Below are positions 1 to 10,246 of a stretch of 17,292 bases of DNA, piece after piece. Source of the stretch: Smittium culicis. Its lineage: Eukaryota; Kickxellomycota; Harpellomycetes; Harpellales; Legeriomycetaceae. The stretch spans positions 1 to 17,292 of the forward strand of contig LSSN01000715.1 in the NCBI GenBank assembly GCA_001970855.1. The letters are read 5' to 3'. Numbering within the stretch: the stretch's first letter is position 1; each line of letters begins with the position of its first letter. Both the position numbers and the translations under genes were made by a program. Below the pieces are notes generated by a model. The model made no database searches. It had not been told where the DNA came from and worked only from the letters and a program-made list of their open reading frames with translations.

Positions 1-7
1 TATAACC

Positions 8-93
8 TTCTAGAATGTTCCAGAATATTCAGATATCATCAGCAGCAATGTTCTAGAATGTTATGAAACGTTCTAGAACATTTCCGAAGTTTC
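8..93. promoter_or_regulatory. Two heat-shock element arrays (HSF binding sites)
   Basis: HSF trimers bind alternating TTC and GAA triplets spaced every 5 nt. Block one (8-30) has five perfect units, starting at 8, 13, 18, 23 and 28. Block two (51-93) keeps the same 5-nt phase over nine units starting at 51, 56, 61, 66, 71, 76, 81, 86 and 91. Six of those are perfect and those at 61, 66 and 81 differ by one base. This regularity is far beyond chance. The regulated transcript is not identified: no gene starts within the next 1 kb, so the target is an LTR transcript or a gene to the left of the window. Confidence 0.75.
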
Positions 94-163
94 TTATCGA
101 TTTTAATTGTTCTTACGTAATAATTTTACGTATTCATATTTTTAAACATCGATAACGATTTAT

Positions 164-197
164 TTTGATTACTAATCAAGTTTGATTAGTAATCAAA
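164..197. repeat. Perfect 16-bp inverted repeat with 2-nt spacer
   Basis: The arm TTTGATTACTAATCAA (164-179) is exactly repeated in reverse complement at 182-197, separated by GT. It could form a cruciform or hairpin, or be a dimer of a palindromic protein-binding site. It lies between the heat-shock elements and the TATA box. Confidence 0.8.
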
Positions 198-282
198 CAG
201 ATATTTTTCTATAGCTTTCTTTTTAGTTTATTCTGTAGTTTTTCTTTTAAGTTTATGACCTAAAACCAAGCAACGGAAAAAG

Positions 283-290
283 TATAAAAA
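283..290 (+). promoter_or_regulatory. TATA box
   Basis: TATAAAAA sits in the context AGTATAAAAAGG, about 190 nt downstream of the heat-shock arrays. It would place a start site near 310-320 for a rightward transcript. No coding sequence follows, which suits an LTR (U3-R layout) better than an ordinary gene. Confidence 0.45.
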
Positions 291-424
291 GGTTACGTTT
301 TTCCTGTCTTGAATTCGACATCTAGTATCTTGTATACTTTCTAATAAGTAATAAATAAATATCTTTATAGTAAATATAACTTCTAATTCACTTGCCTTGC
401 ACTCTTATAACCCAGATCTTGACA

Positions 425-1119
425 TTTACTCTATTATACAAAACTTTGTTTTTTATATTACTTAAGCGATAGTCGGTTATATTAAATTATTCTGGATATA
501 TTTTTGTAGTAGTACCTTAGTATAAAAATTTTAATATCTGCAAACTATTTAAATGAATAATTAGCTTTAAATAGAATATTCAACAGATAAAATGTAAAAA
601 ATTAAATGTAAAAATTATTAAAGCGAAGTTATAACGGATCAACTGCCATAGAATATCAACTGTCTATTCGAGTAAGTAAAGGGCTGATTTGAAGTATTTT
701 GAATTATTTAAGGCATAGGCGAGTTATAGGCACCTAGAAACAAATAAAAAAAATGGATCAATTTAATAGCGATTTAGTTAATTATTAGGCGGCAGCAAAT
801 CTCTTAGCTATTTTGATTTGTTAATTATAATTATATAATTTGCTGTTAAACAAATAGTAAGCTAGATGTGAAAACTGCAAATCTGATTTACCAATAAAAA
901 AAACTAAAAAAACTTCAATAAACGTCGATTTAGTTGAATTTTTGAAAATTTTTTAAATTTCTTATTGTAAAAGTGCTAATATACTTTTAACTATAAATTG
1001 CATTCAAATACAAAATTTATTAGATTAGATTGAATTTCCTTTCCAAATCATATTAGTTTCCCATATTTTTTTATTTGGGTATTTATTTAATAAAATAGAC
1101 CTTAATATATCCCATAAAA
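425..1119. other. AT-rich intergenic region upstream of URB2
   Basis: I see no ORF, RNA gene or strong repeat here. The stretch is full of A and T runs with stop codons in all frames. The last 100 bases or so should hold the URB2 promoter and leader; the bases before the ATG (CCCATAAAA) give an A at -3, which is a good initiation context. Confidence 0.6.
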
Positions 1120-4100
1120 ATGAAGCCCTGGGTTTATGTTGCTCAAAAAGATTTTATAGATCAAAATGATTTCGAAACAATACAGCAAAATGTAGATTTT
1201 TCAAGCATTGAGGATATAGCAAAAAGCTTCAGAAACACTACATTGGATATCAAACAGAAACTCTCTTTATCGTGGATCTTATGGGCATCCTTTTCTTTCA
1301 AAAACTCACGCTCACACGATGAACTATTTAGATCCAAATATTTAAAAATAGTAAACGATATTGGGCACTTTCCCAAAATAGAGCACTTCATTTTGAACTG
1401 GTTAGTTGGTACCATGTTAAGAATATCTTCACGCCACAAAAAAGACATCCCCAAACATAGTTCGTCAAATTCATCAAAAAGGTATTAGAATCATTTATAT
1501 TCTTTGTAAACAATTTAATTTTAAAATATAAACCAATTTAATATCTGCTAAAATCTTTATTACTGCTTTTTTTTATTTTAGTTCAAATATATACTCATCG
1601 GATACTTATGATATTTCAAAGGATTATAAAGCTTTTTTATTATGGAATCAAGTACTAATATCTTCAAAAAAAGCATATTCAGATTTACCAACATACTATT
1701 CCCATTTCTTTAGCACCCCGACTCTTCCTATTTTCCTCAGCGGGTTTAAATCCATTTTTTCTCCAGAAGCTAAGGCAAATATTTTGAAATCTAACTTACA
1801 GCAAGATTCAAATTTTAAATTTGAAAATAGTGAAAAACTTCTGTTTAATACCATAACTGACCTTTGGCTTGAAATGACTAATTGTAAGGATATATGTAAA
1901 TCGTGGGGTCTAAGCTTTGATCAATTATCCGAGCTTATTTCAATTTGGCTCGATTTTCTTACTTTTTATTATGACCCGTCTAATTTTAGCCAAGCTAAAA
2001 ACAAGGACTTGTATTTGAAATCGCAAAATGTTTTAGGGTTAAAGTTAATTACCCTGTTAGCAGATGGATTCAGACTATTTGTCATCGGATCTGAGAATGC
2101 CGCAAGTTCCAAAAAGGTAGAAGCTCTATTTATTTTTCGCTTATCTTTAAATTTATAATCTTTTATAAATTGGGATAATCCTGCAAATTTTTTGAAGTAT
2201 ATTGATTACATTTTGGAACTATTAACTTAATTTCTATAAATTTATATTAGATATTTCAAACTATAGTCGAAAAACTAATTCATGGAATAGTGAGATATTT
2301 CGGATGGAGAAATGAATTTGAAAATAATGTTTTTCAAGCAAGCGATAGTAGAAATGATGGCCCTTTATATTCATTAAAAGATTACCTAAAATCTTTGGAG
2401 TACAATATGGATTTATCGATTCAACTGGGCTTATTTAGAGTTGATTCCATATCTGCCTTCACTAGCGTTATCTTTGAAGATGAGTTGGTTTTTGAACCCT
2501 TTAAAGAAAGTTTAGATGAAGATATTTATACTCCATCAAAGAAGTATAAAAATGGCATTAAAGACGAAAAAAAAAATATTTTGCAAAAAAACAAGAAAAA
2601 AATAGAAATTTATCAATCAAATTTATTCAAAGTTTTAGACTCATTATTATCTGATTCTGTTCTAGAAAATACAACAGACCCTCAAAAAGAATTGTCAAAC
2701 ATCGGCTCGTGGGTTCTAGCTTCTAAACTTTTTGAATTATTTATTCGCTCAGCATCTTTAGTACATGCATCTATTTTCAATAAACCCTTAGACTTAAATA
2801 AAGACCATATTGAATCCTCTGTTCCTTTTGCTCAACTCACAGGAATAACAAGCGCCGCATCTGTTGCGGTGTCAGAGACGCTTGGAGATTCTGCTTTAAA
2901 TAATCTCGTTTACTTATTTTTCAAGAAAATTTTCTCTCAAATTAATGGCATCATGCTTAGCGACTTGAAAAATTTTTTGATTAACTCTTCGCCAATTCAA
3001 AAAACTAGGTTTAATACTATGACTATATTATTGTCTACCTATGTTGAAAATGCTTACTTCGGGCTGACGAATGAAAAGTCCCTTTTAACTTCAGACTCAG
3101 TATTTAGAAAACAATACACTGTCGTTGACTACTGGATGTCGAATATAATTTGCCCCTTTGTTAAATCATTTTCTTTTTTACCTTATGAAAACCAAAAGAA
3201 TATCTACGAAAAGTCTAACTCTTATGCTACTCTTAGCGATGGAATAGCTGCTTTTAAAATAGGCTTACAATCTAATCCCGATTCCGTTACTATCATCAAT
3301 CCGGAAACAATGGAAAATAAGAATCTTTCATCAATCGTCCTATCTGCTCAGTTTGTTTTTGGGAGCTCAAGAATAGAAATGATCAAATTGTTCGAAGAAT
3401 TACTAGCTGTATTCTCACAATCCAGGCAGCTAGACATTTTTTTCTCCAATATTATAAACAATTTATGGAATGAAAATTTATTTTCATCTAAGGTTTTAGA
3501 TTTTTCTGAGGAGGAGCTTAAAGAGTTCAACCTTATTTCTCAAAATTGGTTCGCATTAAATGTTACAATAAAAGTTTCAGAAAATATGCCACCACCTCTA
3601 ATACCATCTTTGATATCCGAGTTTTCCGAGAGTATTGATAGAGAAATCACAAATATGAAATCTAATGACAACGATGCAAACCCTCATTCAAAAAGAAAAA
3701 ATAGCAAATCTAATGGATATAATAAAATTTCTCATTCTTTAAGGCTAAGAGCTGAAGGTTTAATTTTGATTTTCTTTCATTTTTTGAAAGGCGCGTCTAT
3801 GAGCTCAACTACTAAAATCCAGAATTCCAAGCTATTCGAAAGCTTTGTAAAGTCAGTTGACAATACATCTTCTAAAATAGAGGATGTAATTAATGATAGC
3901 CCAAACGATGTAGCTATTTGGTCCTTTTTGCTTTATTTATACTCGTCTATTGAAAACGGTTCAATTAACACATTCGCTGAGTCATGGGTAATTGAACATT
4001 CAAAACCTAGCGTAGTTTATAAAAAAGTATCTCAGTTAATTTCTTTAATCGATATAAAAAATCCAAGAAATAGCTATCCTAAAATACTAATCCTCCTATG

Positions 4101-7100
4101 CATTGTAAGCTTTCAAACTTACGCCCGATGTGCGTCCCAGTTTAAAAGTTTTGAATTTTTATTTGAACCTAACAGCGAAAGTGTTTATGACAAGTGCGAG
4201 TTAGAACTAGCATACCAGCTTGTTTCTGAAAGCTTGAATCTAGTTCGAAATTATATGCAATCTGCAAACCTATCAAAATCTTCCGCTGATATAGCAGAAA
4301 ATGAGTGGGATGGACTTCCTCATAGTGTATCTAACAAAAATTTTATAACTGCTTTTTATAAAATATGCGTAGATTGGATCGACCTTATCTGCGAAACTAG
4401 TACTAAAAATAACGAACAAATTGCTTGGTTAACGTCTATTATGTTCAAATCATTTAACTCTGATCATCTTAGACTTTTGTTTAAGAACGAGTCATATTCC
4501 GAGACTATTGGTTACGCCCCAACCTCATCATACTTCACACTACAAAACATAACTAAGAACTTGCTACTAAATCCGAGAACATTTGAGATCCGCTCTTTAA
4601 AATCGAAATTCATTCATTACAATTCTTTGTACATATGCAATTCATTAGAGATTTTATTCTTAGACAAATCATTGAAAAAGTCCAAATTTTCTGACATCTT
4701 TGAGTCACTATCTAACTCGCTTAAAAATATAAAATCTTTTACTGAGTATCAAATTGGTGACAGAAACGAACACTCTGAAAACTCGAATACAGCAGAAATT
4801 AAATGTGATCCATCTGAAACTTTAATGGGCCTTCTAGAAATAAATTTTGAGAGTAATGATAATCAATCTTTAGGTGCCTTTATTTCAAAACCCCCAGTTT
4901 CGAATATTATGATGTCATCTATCAAACTTATTTCAAGCCAAATAGACTTATGGTCGCAGCTGCCTTATGGCTATTCTGAAGATCCTTACTCATGGGCCCC
5001 CTTTTTGATTTCAATTTTATTGGAAAAAATTTCAACTTTAACAGGTTATGCACTATCAGACCCAGATCTAATTTCTATTTATGCAGTTGGGATAAATAGA
5101 AGTAGAAATTGGATTCAAATGTGTTTATCAAATGCATCTAATAAAAGTATTTACGAGTCGATTCTTATTAACAACAAAAAGTGGCTAAAACAGTTGGTAT
5201 CTAGTTCTTCAGATCTTTCAAGACTGGAAGTTTGTCCCAAAGCTTTATTGGTTCAAGATGGTGACATTAGTTCTTCAAAAATACTGTCAACAATCATAAA
5301 GGCGAAAGTTAATTTCGACATTAAAAACTCTAATCCAATTTCAGATGATGTATTGGTTTTCGTATTCAACTTATTATTTGATAGCCTTAACGCAAAAGGG
5401 AGCTTTGATAATTCTAACTCAGAATTATTGACTAGGTCTATCTTCGATTTTTCGGACAGTATCTTAAACTTGGCCGCTAAATACAAGTTCGTTCTAGAAA
5501 ATCCAGATCAAGCACAATCACACGAGAGTGTTATCTTAACTTTACTAGAATACAAATCATTTTTCGAAAAAAAAATGCAGAAAATATATTTACCAAAGAC
5601 TTTAAATGAGTCTTATTCCTCAGATTTTTCTAAACTGTCACAAGTCCCACAAAAACTGGTCTTACTTTCTGGAATGGAAAGGTGCATAGTGCTATTATCC
5701 ACTCTTTTAAGGATGCTATCTAGCAAGCAACCTTCGAGAATTTATCACGTTAAAGAATTTGATGATCTGCTAAAAAGTTGGTTAATTATTTCTTCCACTA
5801 AGCTATCAGAGAATATGAGCTGGGATGAAAATGGAGGGTATTGGACAAGGTTAAATATGGACCTAGCAGTTATTAATTCTCAAAGACGAAAGCTTGATCA
5901 ACAAATAAATCTTATAATTTCTAGAGATATTAATGGGTCAATTAATGAGTTGGATTCTGATGCTGCTAGTAAAACCGAACAGGAAAAAATTGATAATGGA
6001 ATTCTAATTGATAAAAATTTTGCGTATTTTGTTCAAATTTTAATGTCAGCTTATTTTTCTTCTGATAAAATTGCAGAATTTTCACTTACTCAAAATGAAT
6101 TTTTTGGAAAAGATACCCACACTATATCCACAAATAACTGTAACATATCATTAAAGACTTTGAACCTTTTCTCTAAAGACACTAAGAGGATTGACTCAAA
6201 TGATAATTTTGATGGATTTATTATCCCAAACATACAGTATTTTGTCAACTTTTCTATTGGTTCGTTTATAGAGACATTAACAAAATCAGAAGTTGAATAT
6301 ATACTAAACTCACTTTTAAACTCATTGAATCGAATTGATAATACTCTAAGCTTCGATGAGTCAAATAAAACAGGGGTTTACGACTTGAGATTGAATTCTG
6401 CAAAGCTAGCATCTCTTTTAGTTGTTTTGGATCAAATTTTGTACCACACAAGCATAGTTCACGCTTCCATTATTAAAAGAAAGCTATCGTCAATCATGGC
6501 AACCTTTTTATACATCACGAATAATAGTATTGTCTTTTTTTCAGAATCAATAAAAATCGTTGAAATATTAGAACGCTTCTTGACAACTGACTCCTTGAAT
6601 GGAACTAGAGTTAGTTTATCTCCAAATGATGTGTCGATAATAGTAGATATAGTTTTTGTTTTAATAACAAAACCTCAATTTATGAAAGTTGGTACAGGAA
6701 ATAAGAATGGGAGCGACGATGATTATAGCCAAGAAAAAGCCGAATCTCTATTTTTAGGATGTGTTAATTTATTATCGATTTGCTTCAAGTCTTACCCAGA
6801 TCATGTTCTAAAATGTATTCCTTCAGTTATAACTCTTGTACGATCGTTAATGCACGCGTTTGTAAACAGCTCAGATAAGAAATTAAAAAACACCTCAAAA
6901 AACCCATTGAATAAACGCAATATTACTAGCGAAATGATGAATTTATTCAACTTTTCAGCTCTATCAAAAAAATGTGCGTCTAACTATTGTAGGCTTATAG
7001 AGCAATTAGTTAACTTGAGAGTAGGCAAATCGATTTCCAGTAATAATACAAATAATAGCTCAAAGTCAAAGTCTAATAAAAAGGGGTCTGCCGGAACAGG

Positions 7101-7980
7101 AGGAAATGTTGTAATTTTATCGAAGTATACTCCGTTGATTTTGGCTGAGTACTTAATGATAATGGGTGGAGGCCTTGTTGAACTTAACAAACATTCAAAT
7201 AGACAACTTTCATTTAATACCGTCCTTAATTTAAGTTTACCCGAAATAGATACACAGGAAGGCGATGAGTTGATGGATCTTGAAGATTATAACCATAGAA
7301 ATAACTCTAATCACATTTTCGATTTAAATATATCTAAGGGGAATGATAAAAAAAATTTTATTTATTCTATGTGTAATGCAAATTCTCCTCCAACTTATGT
7401 TGGGCTACAATGGAGGCCGATGGGAATATATTTGGACTATGAGTTTAAAGACTCTTTAGCCATCTGTAATGTAGGGCTAAATAGACTCGATTCGAAAGAG
7501 CGCATAGATGGTACAGAATCAAGTTCTGAGGCTGGCATTAAAAACAACAACATCGAATTTGAACTAAAAAGCTATTCCCAGCAAAATAATAAAAACTTAA
7601 AGTCAAAATCGGATGAAAAGAGGGGTAATAGTCAGCTGTTTGGTATTATATCTGACCCTGAAATAAGAAATGAGCTTTCACCGGCATTATACAGCATTAT
7701 TGACAAAATGTCAGAACAAGAACGCGAGTCTTTAATGCAATCGTTTGGAACTCATAACTCATTTAGCAGCAGCACAGATAAAAAAGGATTTAGTACAGAA
7801 AATGGTGGCAGTTACTTTGACGCAGTATGCTTATTTAAGGAGTCAAAGAATGCATCTATCAATGGAAAGGGCGATGGTATTAATTTTATGGTTCCTGGAA
7901 ATTGGGGAGGAGCAAAAGAGATCTTCAAAGCGCTGTATTCAGACTACAATAGCTATTACAAATTCAAGGGTAGCTTCTAA
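1120..7980 (+). CDS. URB2: Urb2/Npa2-family nucleolar pre-rRNA processing protein, three exons
   Basis: Exons are 1120-1481, 1582-2116 and 2251-7980, giving 2208 residues. Donors are AAAAAG/GTATTA and AAAAAG/GTAGAA; acceptors are ATTTTAG/TT and ATATTAG/AT. The phases join cleanly (SSKRY would otherwise stop; the second junction reads ASSKK-IFQTI). Urb2 is a nucleolar protein needed for early 60S pre-ribosome assembly and 27S pre-rRNA processing. The evidence is the C-terminal end: a hydrophobic YTPLILAEYLMIM segment near residue 1925, a helix around ALYSIIDKMSEQERESL, and the family-like tail GAKEIFKALYSDYNSYYKF at residues 2186-2204. The N-terminal segment IKQKLSLSWILW also resembles metazoan URB2. 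The rest is a helical-repeat-like, Ser/Asn-rich chain with no recognisable domain. It is much longer than yeast Urb2 (about 1170) or human URB2 (about 1520). The start is the first in-frame ATG. Family call is good; exact exon ends are moderately sure. Confidence 0.83.
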
Positions 7981-8322
7981 ATATTATCTTTTCTCCAGAA
8001 TTTTCGCTCTTACTAATTTCTCAATCAAAAAACTATATATTTTTATTATTAAATTATTTTATTTTCTAGTATTTAAAACATTAAAGAAAAAGAATAAAAA
8101 TACGAAATCAAATTAAGATTTGGATTAATGAATACACTAAGGTTGTCAACTATAATATTAAATATGAAGTTTTTTGCGAAAAAAAAAAGGAAAAAAAGAA
8201 AAGTTTTAGAGTAGATTGAAATATGAAAATATCTCGTGCTATTTAGATAAAAAAATAAAATCTAAGGACTAAACAATTATTTGAGGCAGTATATAGAAGT
8301 TAGAATATCTTGAAAAAAGACA
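7981..8322. other. Intergenic region between convergent genes URB2 and NIF3
   Basis: This 342-bp stretch separates two convergent 3' ends. It is AT-rich and holds an AATAAA-type signal near 8094-8100 usable by URB2, and a purine-rich run at about 8178-8202. I see no gene in it. A + strand frame runs from inside URB2 to 8116 but is only an overlap of the wrong frame. Confidence 0.55.
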
Positions 8323-9642
8323 TTATTCAATCGAAACAGGGTCTTTGTCACAGGTACTGACAATTACATTGACTGTAGAGTCAGAGCTGTTATTCAAAGC
8401 TTCAGACATAAAACCCTTCAAAATGGGTAAAAATCCTCGCTCGGAGTTGGAATGCTCAGCTAAAATACAGCTGGTGTTGGCACTTGTAGCGGCGAGCATA
8501 TCATGGTGACTCATTTCACCAGTGAAAAATAGGTCTGCTGGCACGCTTTTTATTACAGAGTAGCCAGAACCAGCACAGATAGCAATTTTAGAAATCAGGT
8601 TGTGATTTTCGGTATCTGCTTTCAAATGAATTGGCGAACGAGCAACACGGATATTGTTCAAATTTAGAGCAAGTTTCGATTTTTTAATTAACTCGGAAAG
8701 TGTAATTGGTGTATCCAAAACTAGGATTCTGCCTTCACCTGCACCTTCTTGATCAACTTGTATATAATAGGTATTATAAAAAAAAAAAAGGAAGCTTCTA
8801 TTAGTTATACTAAGATCACACGAGGGCACACGTGCCAAAAAAAAGATAGATGTAGATTAATAAATAAAAATGTTTTGACAAACCTAGATCTGTAGTGTCG
8901 TAACAACTGATTGGCGTGCTTTTTCCAGGGCCGAGTATATTGGCTAGCCAGTTATTAATCCCAAGTCTGCAGCTATCAAGTGCAGTATGTGGAGAGTATA
9001 CAGATACTCCAGCAACAGCAGCCTTTAGAATAAGGCTTTTTTTGTAATCAGACATAACAAGAGATTTCCAACCGGTGAAAATAGGAGGATGGTAAGCTAT
9101 AATAACACCTACCGAATCGTTAGATAGAGCTTCAGTGAGCGTTTCTTGAGTTAGATCGATTGTAAGGAAAACTGTGTTTGCATTTGGTCTAGGCGATGGA
9201 GCCTCTATAAATAAAGTTGAAAAAAATTATTAATTATATAAACGCAGAGAGTCAATGGTATTTAAAAATAAAATAAACGTATAATGGTTTCACCAAGTAG
9301 AAATTCTGAGTACAAAGTAAAAATATAGGTTAAATAATAGAAAAACATGTGTATATACAAATTTGTTTGAGGGCTAAATTTAAATTGGGTACAAGAAAGT
9401 CCTGTAAAAGATGTATTTTGAATGATAAACTCGTATGCAAATGAGATTAATTGTGAGAGGCAGTATTTATATAAAATATTTGTCCTGAGAATGAGAAATA
9501 TAGATAGAAAGGCACAAAAAAGAATATATAGAAATGGCTAATACTAACCAAGCAGTAGTCCAACATTATCCCAGCTACCAGAAGCGAGTTTGAGGGGAGC
9601 AAAGCGCTCCATGAATGAAGTGACTCTAGGCAATAAACTCAT
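8323..9642 (-). CDS. NIF3: NIF3-like (NGG1-interacting factor 3) family protein, three exons
   Basis: Reading on the - strand, exons are 9642-9549, 9204-8884 and 8756-8323, giving 282 residues, close to the family's usual size. Introns have donors GTTAGT and GTTTGT. Acceptors are TATAG and, for the second intron, ACAAG (a second AAG acceptor 9 nt later is also in frame). The family signatures are all visible: SGSWDNVGLLL near residues 21-31, LTIDLT at 45-50, YHPPIF at 69-74, YSPHTALD at 101-108, the TGEMSHHDML block at 217-226, and HSNSERGFL at 240-248. The conserved metal-site residues are His70, His104, Asp108, His240 and Glu244, which in bacterial and human relatives bind two divalent metals. 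The family's biochemical role is unsettled, with GTP cyclohydrolase-like and transcription-related roles proposed. The ATG at 9642 gives a normal NIF3 N-terminus (MSLLPRVTSFMERFAP). Fungal homologues are typically cytoplasmic or nuclear; no targeting signal is seen. Confidence 0.94.
9205..9548 (-). other. Long first intron of NIF3
   Basis: This is the longest intron in the window (344 nt, against 80-230 for most others). It begins GTTAGT and ends TTTATAG on the - strand. The phase joins CTG CTT... as residue Glu32 (G plus AG) directly into APSPRPNAN, which is the family-typical continuation. I see no RNA gene or ORF inside it. Confidence 0.8.
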
Positions 9643-10246
9643 AGTTAATAGTATAGTTATTGAATTGTAGATTTGTGATATAAAGTAAACAAAGGAATTA
9701 AACTAATAGGTAGAAAAGTCTATCAAAAATGTCAAAAAAGATAAAAAATATTAGCAAATTTTTAGGTCAATAAAAAATTAATTCTAAATTGTTATTGGAT
9801 GAGCTTTTATTTTTTTATTTCACAGAGACTTTATTAAACATCATTTAAAAGTATACAAAAAACTAATAAAAAATATTCAAAAAATAATTCTCAACCGAAT
9901 CCCCTCCGCCGTTCTAACAGCTTCATACCCGCTGGGCATTCGTTCAAGGGGATGTGCTTTTCTTAACCATAAAAAGGTTTAAAAAGAACGAATAAAAAGT
10001 TTGACTCGTTGAATTATGAAATATGTATATTTAAGTGGTTATAAGTAAATAAGAAAACGGAATTAAGTGCAGGTATGGTGTTATTTAAATAATCTTTAAA
10101 AGGAAAAGGATAGATAAAGGGTTGTATCAGAGAATATTCATTTAATACCAGTTGATATTAAAAGAGTTTTAGTATAAAAAAAACTAGTAAAATTAAATTG
10201 TAACGCTAAATTAATCTCATGGCGTGTAAGTAAAAATAAAGATAAG
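9643..10246. other. Intergenic region between NIF3 (5' end) and NUR1 (3' end)
   Basis: This 604-bp gap should contain the NIF3 promoter and the NUR1 terminator. It is AT-rich except for a GC-rich island at about 9895-9955, listed separately. It also holds a + strand acceptor-like tract ending TTTCACAG at 9825, for which I find no matching gene. Confidence 0.5.
9895..9955. other. GC-rich island with 7-bp inverted repeat, unclassified
   Basis: About 60 bases of more than 50 percent GC stand out in DNA of roughly 30 percent GC. ATCCCCT (899-905 within 9899-9905) pairs with AGGGGAT (9947-9953), enclosing 41 nt that include a small CCC-GCT-GGG hairpin at 9928-9936. Two + strand frames and one - strand frame are open right across the island, so a small exon or a fragment of a dispersed repeat is possible. 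I could not fold it as a tRNA and do not recognise it as an snRNA or rRNA fragment. Function unknown. Confidence 0.4.

Larger units (their letters stand above)
1..424 (+). mobile_element. LTR-like or promoter-like segment, possibly a solo LTR cut by the window edge
   Basis: No reading frame of useful length is present. The order of signals resembles an LTR: enhancer-like repeats at 8-93, an inverted repeat at 164-197, a TATA box at 283-290, a polyA-like AATAAATAAAT at about 348-358, and a possible terminal ACA at 422-424. No primer-binding site follows 424, so if this is an LTR it would be a solo copy. The left terminus and any target-site duplication cannot be seen. The alternative is a heat-shock promoter serving a leftward gene outside the window. 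No transposon protein remains, so the call rests only on the layout of signals. Confidence 0.35.

Noticed and set aside
7745..8116. A + strand frame overlapping the URB2 3' end
   Set aside because: It starts inside URB2 in another frame and ends in low-complexity Lys/Asn/Phe sequence from intergenic DNA.
9895..9960. tRNA gene in the GC-rich island
   Set aside because: The paired ends enclose only 41 nt, and no A-box, anticodon arm or proper T-arm can be drawn on either strand.
9827..9982. A + strand exon after the TTTCACAG acceptor-like site
   Set aside because: The frame is open for about 50 codons but has no start, no upstream donor partner and no recognisable similarity.
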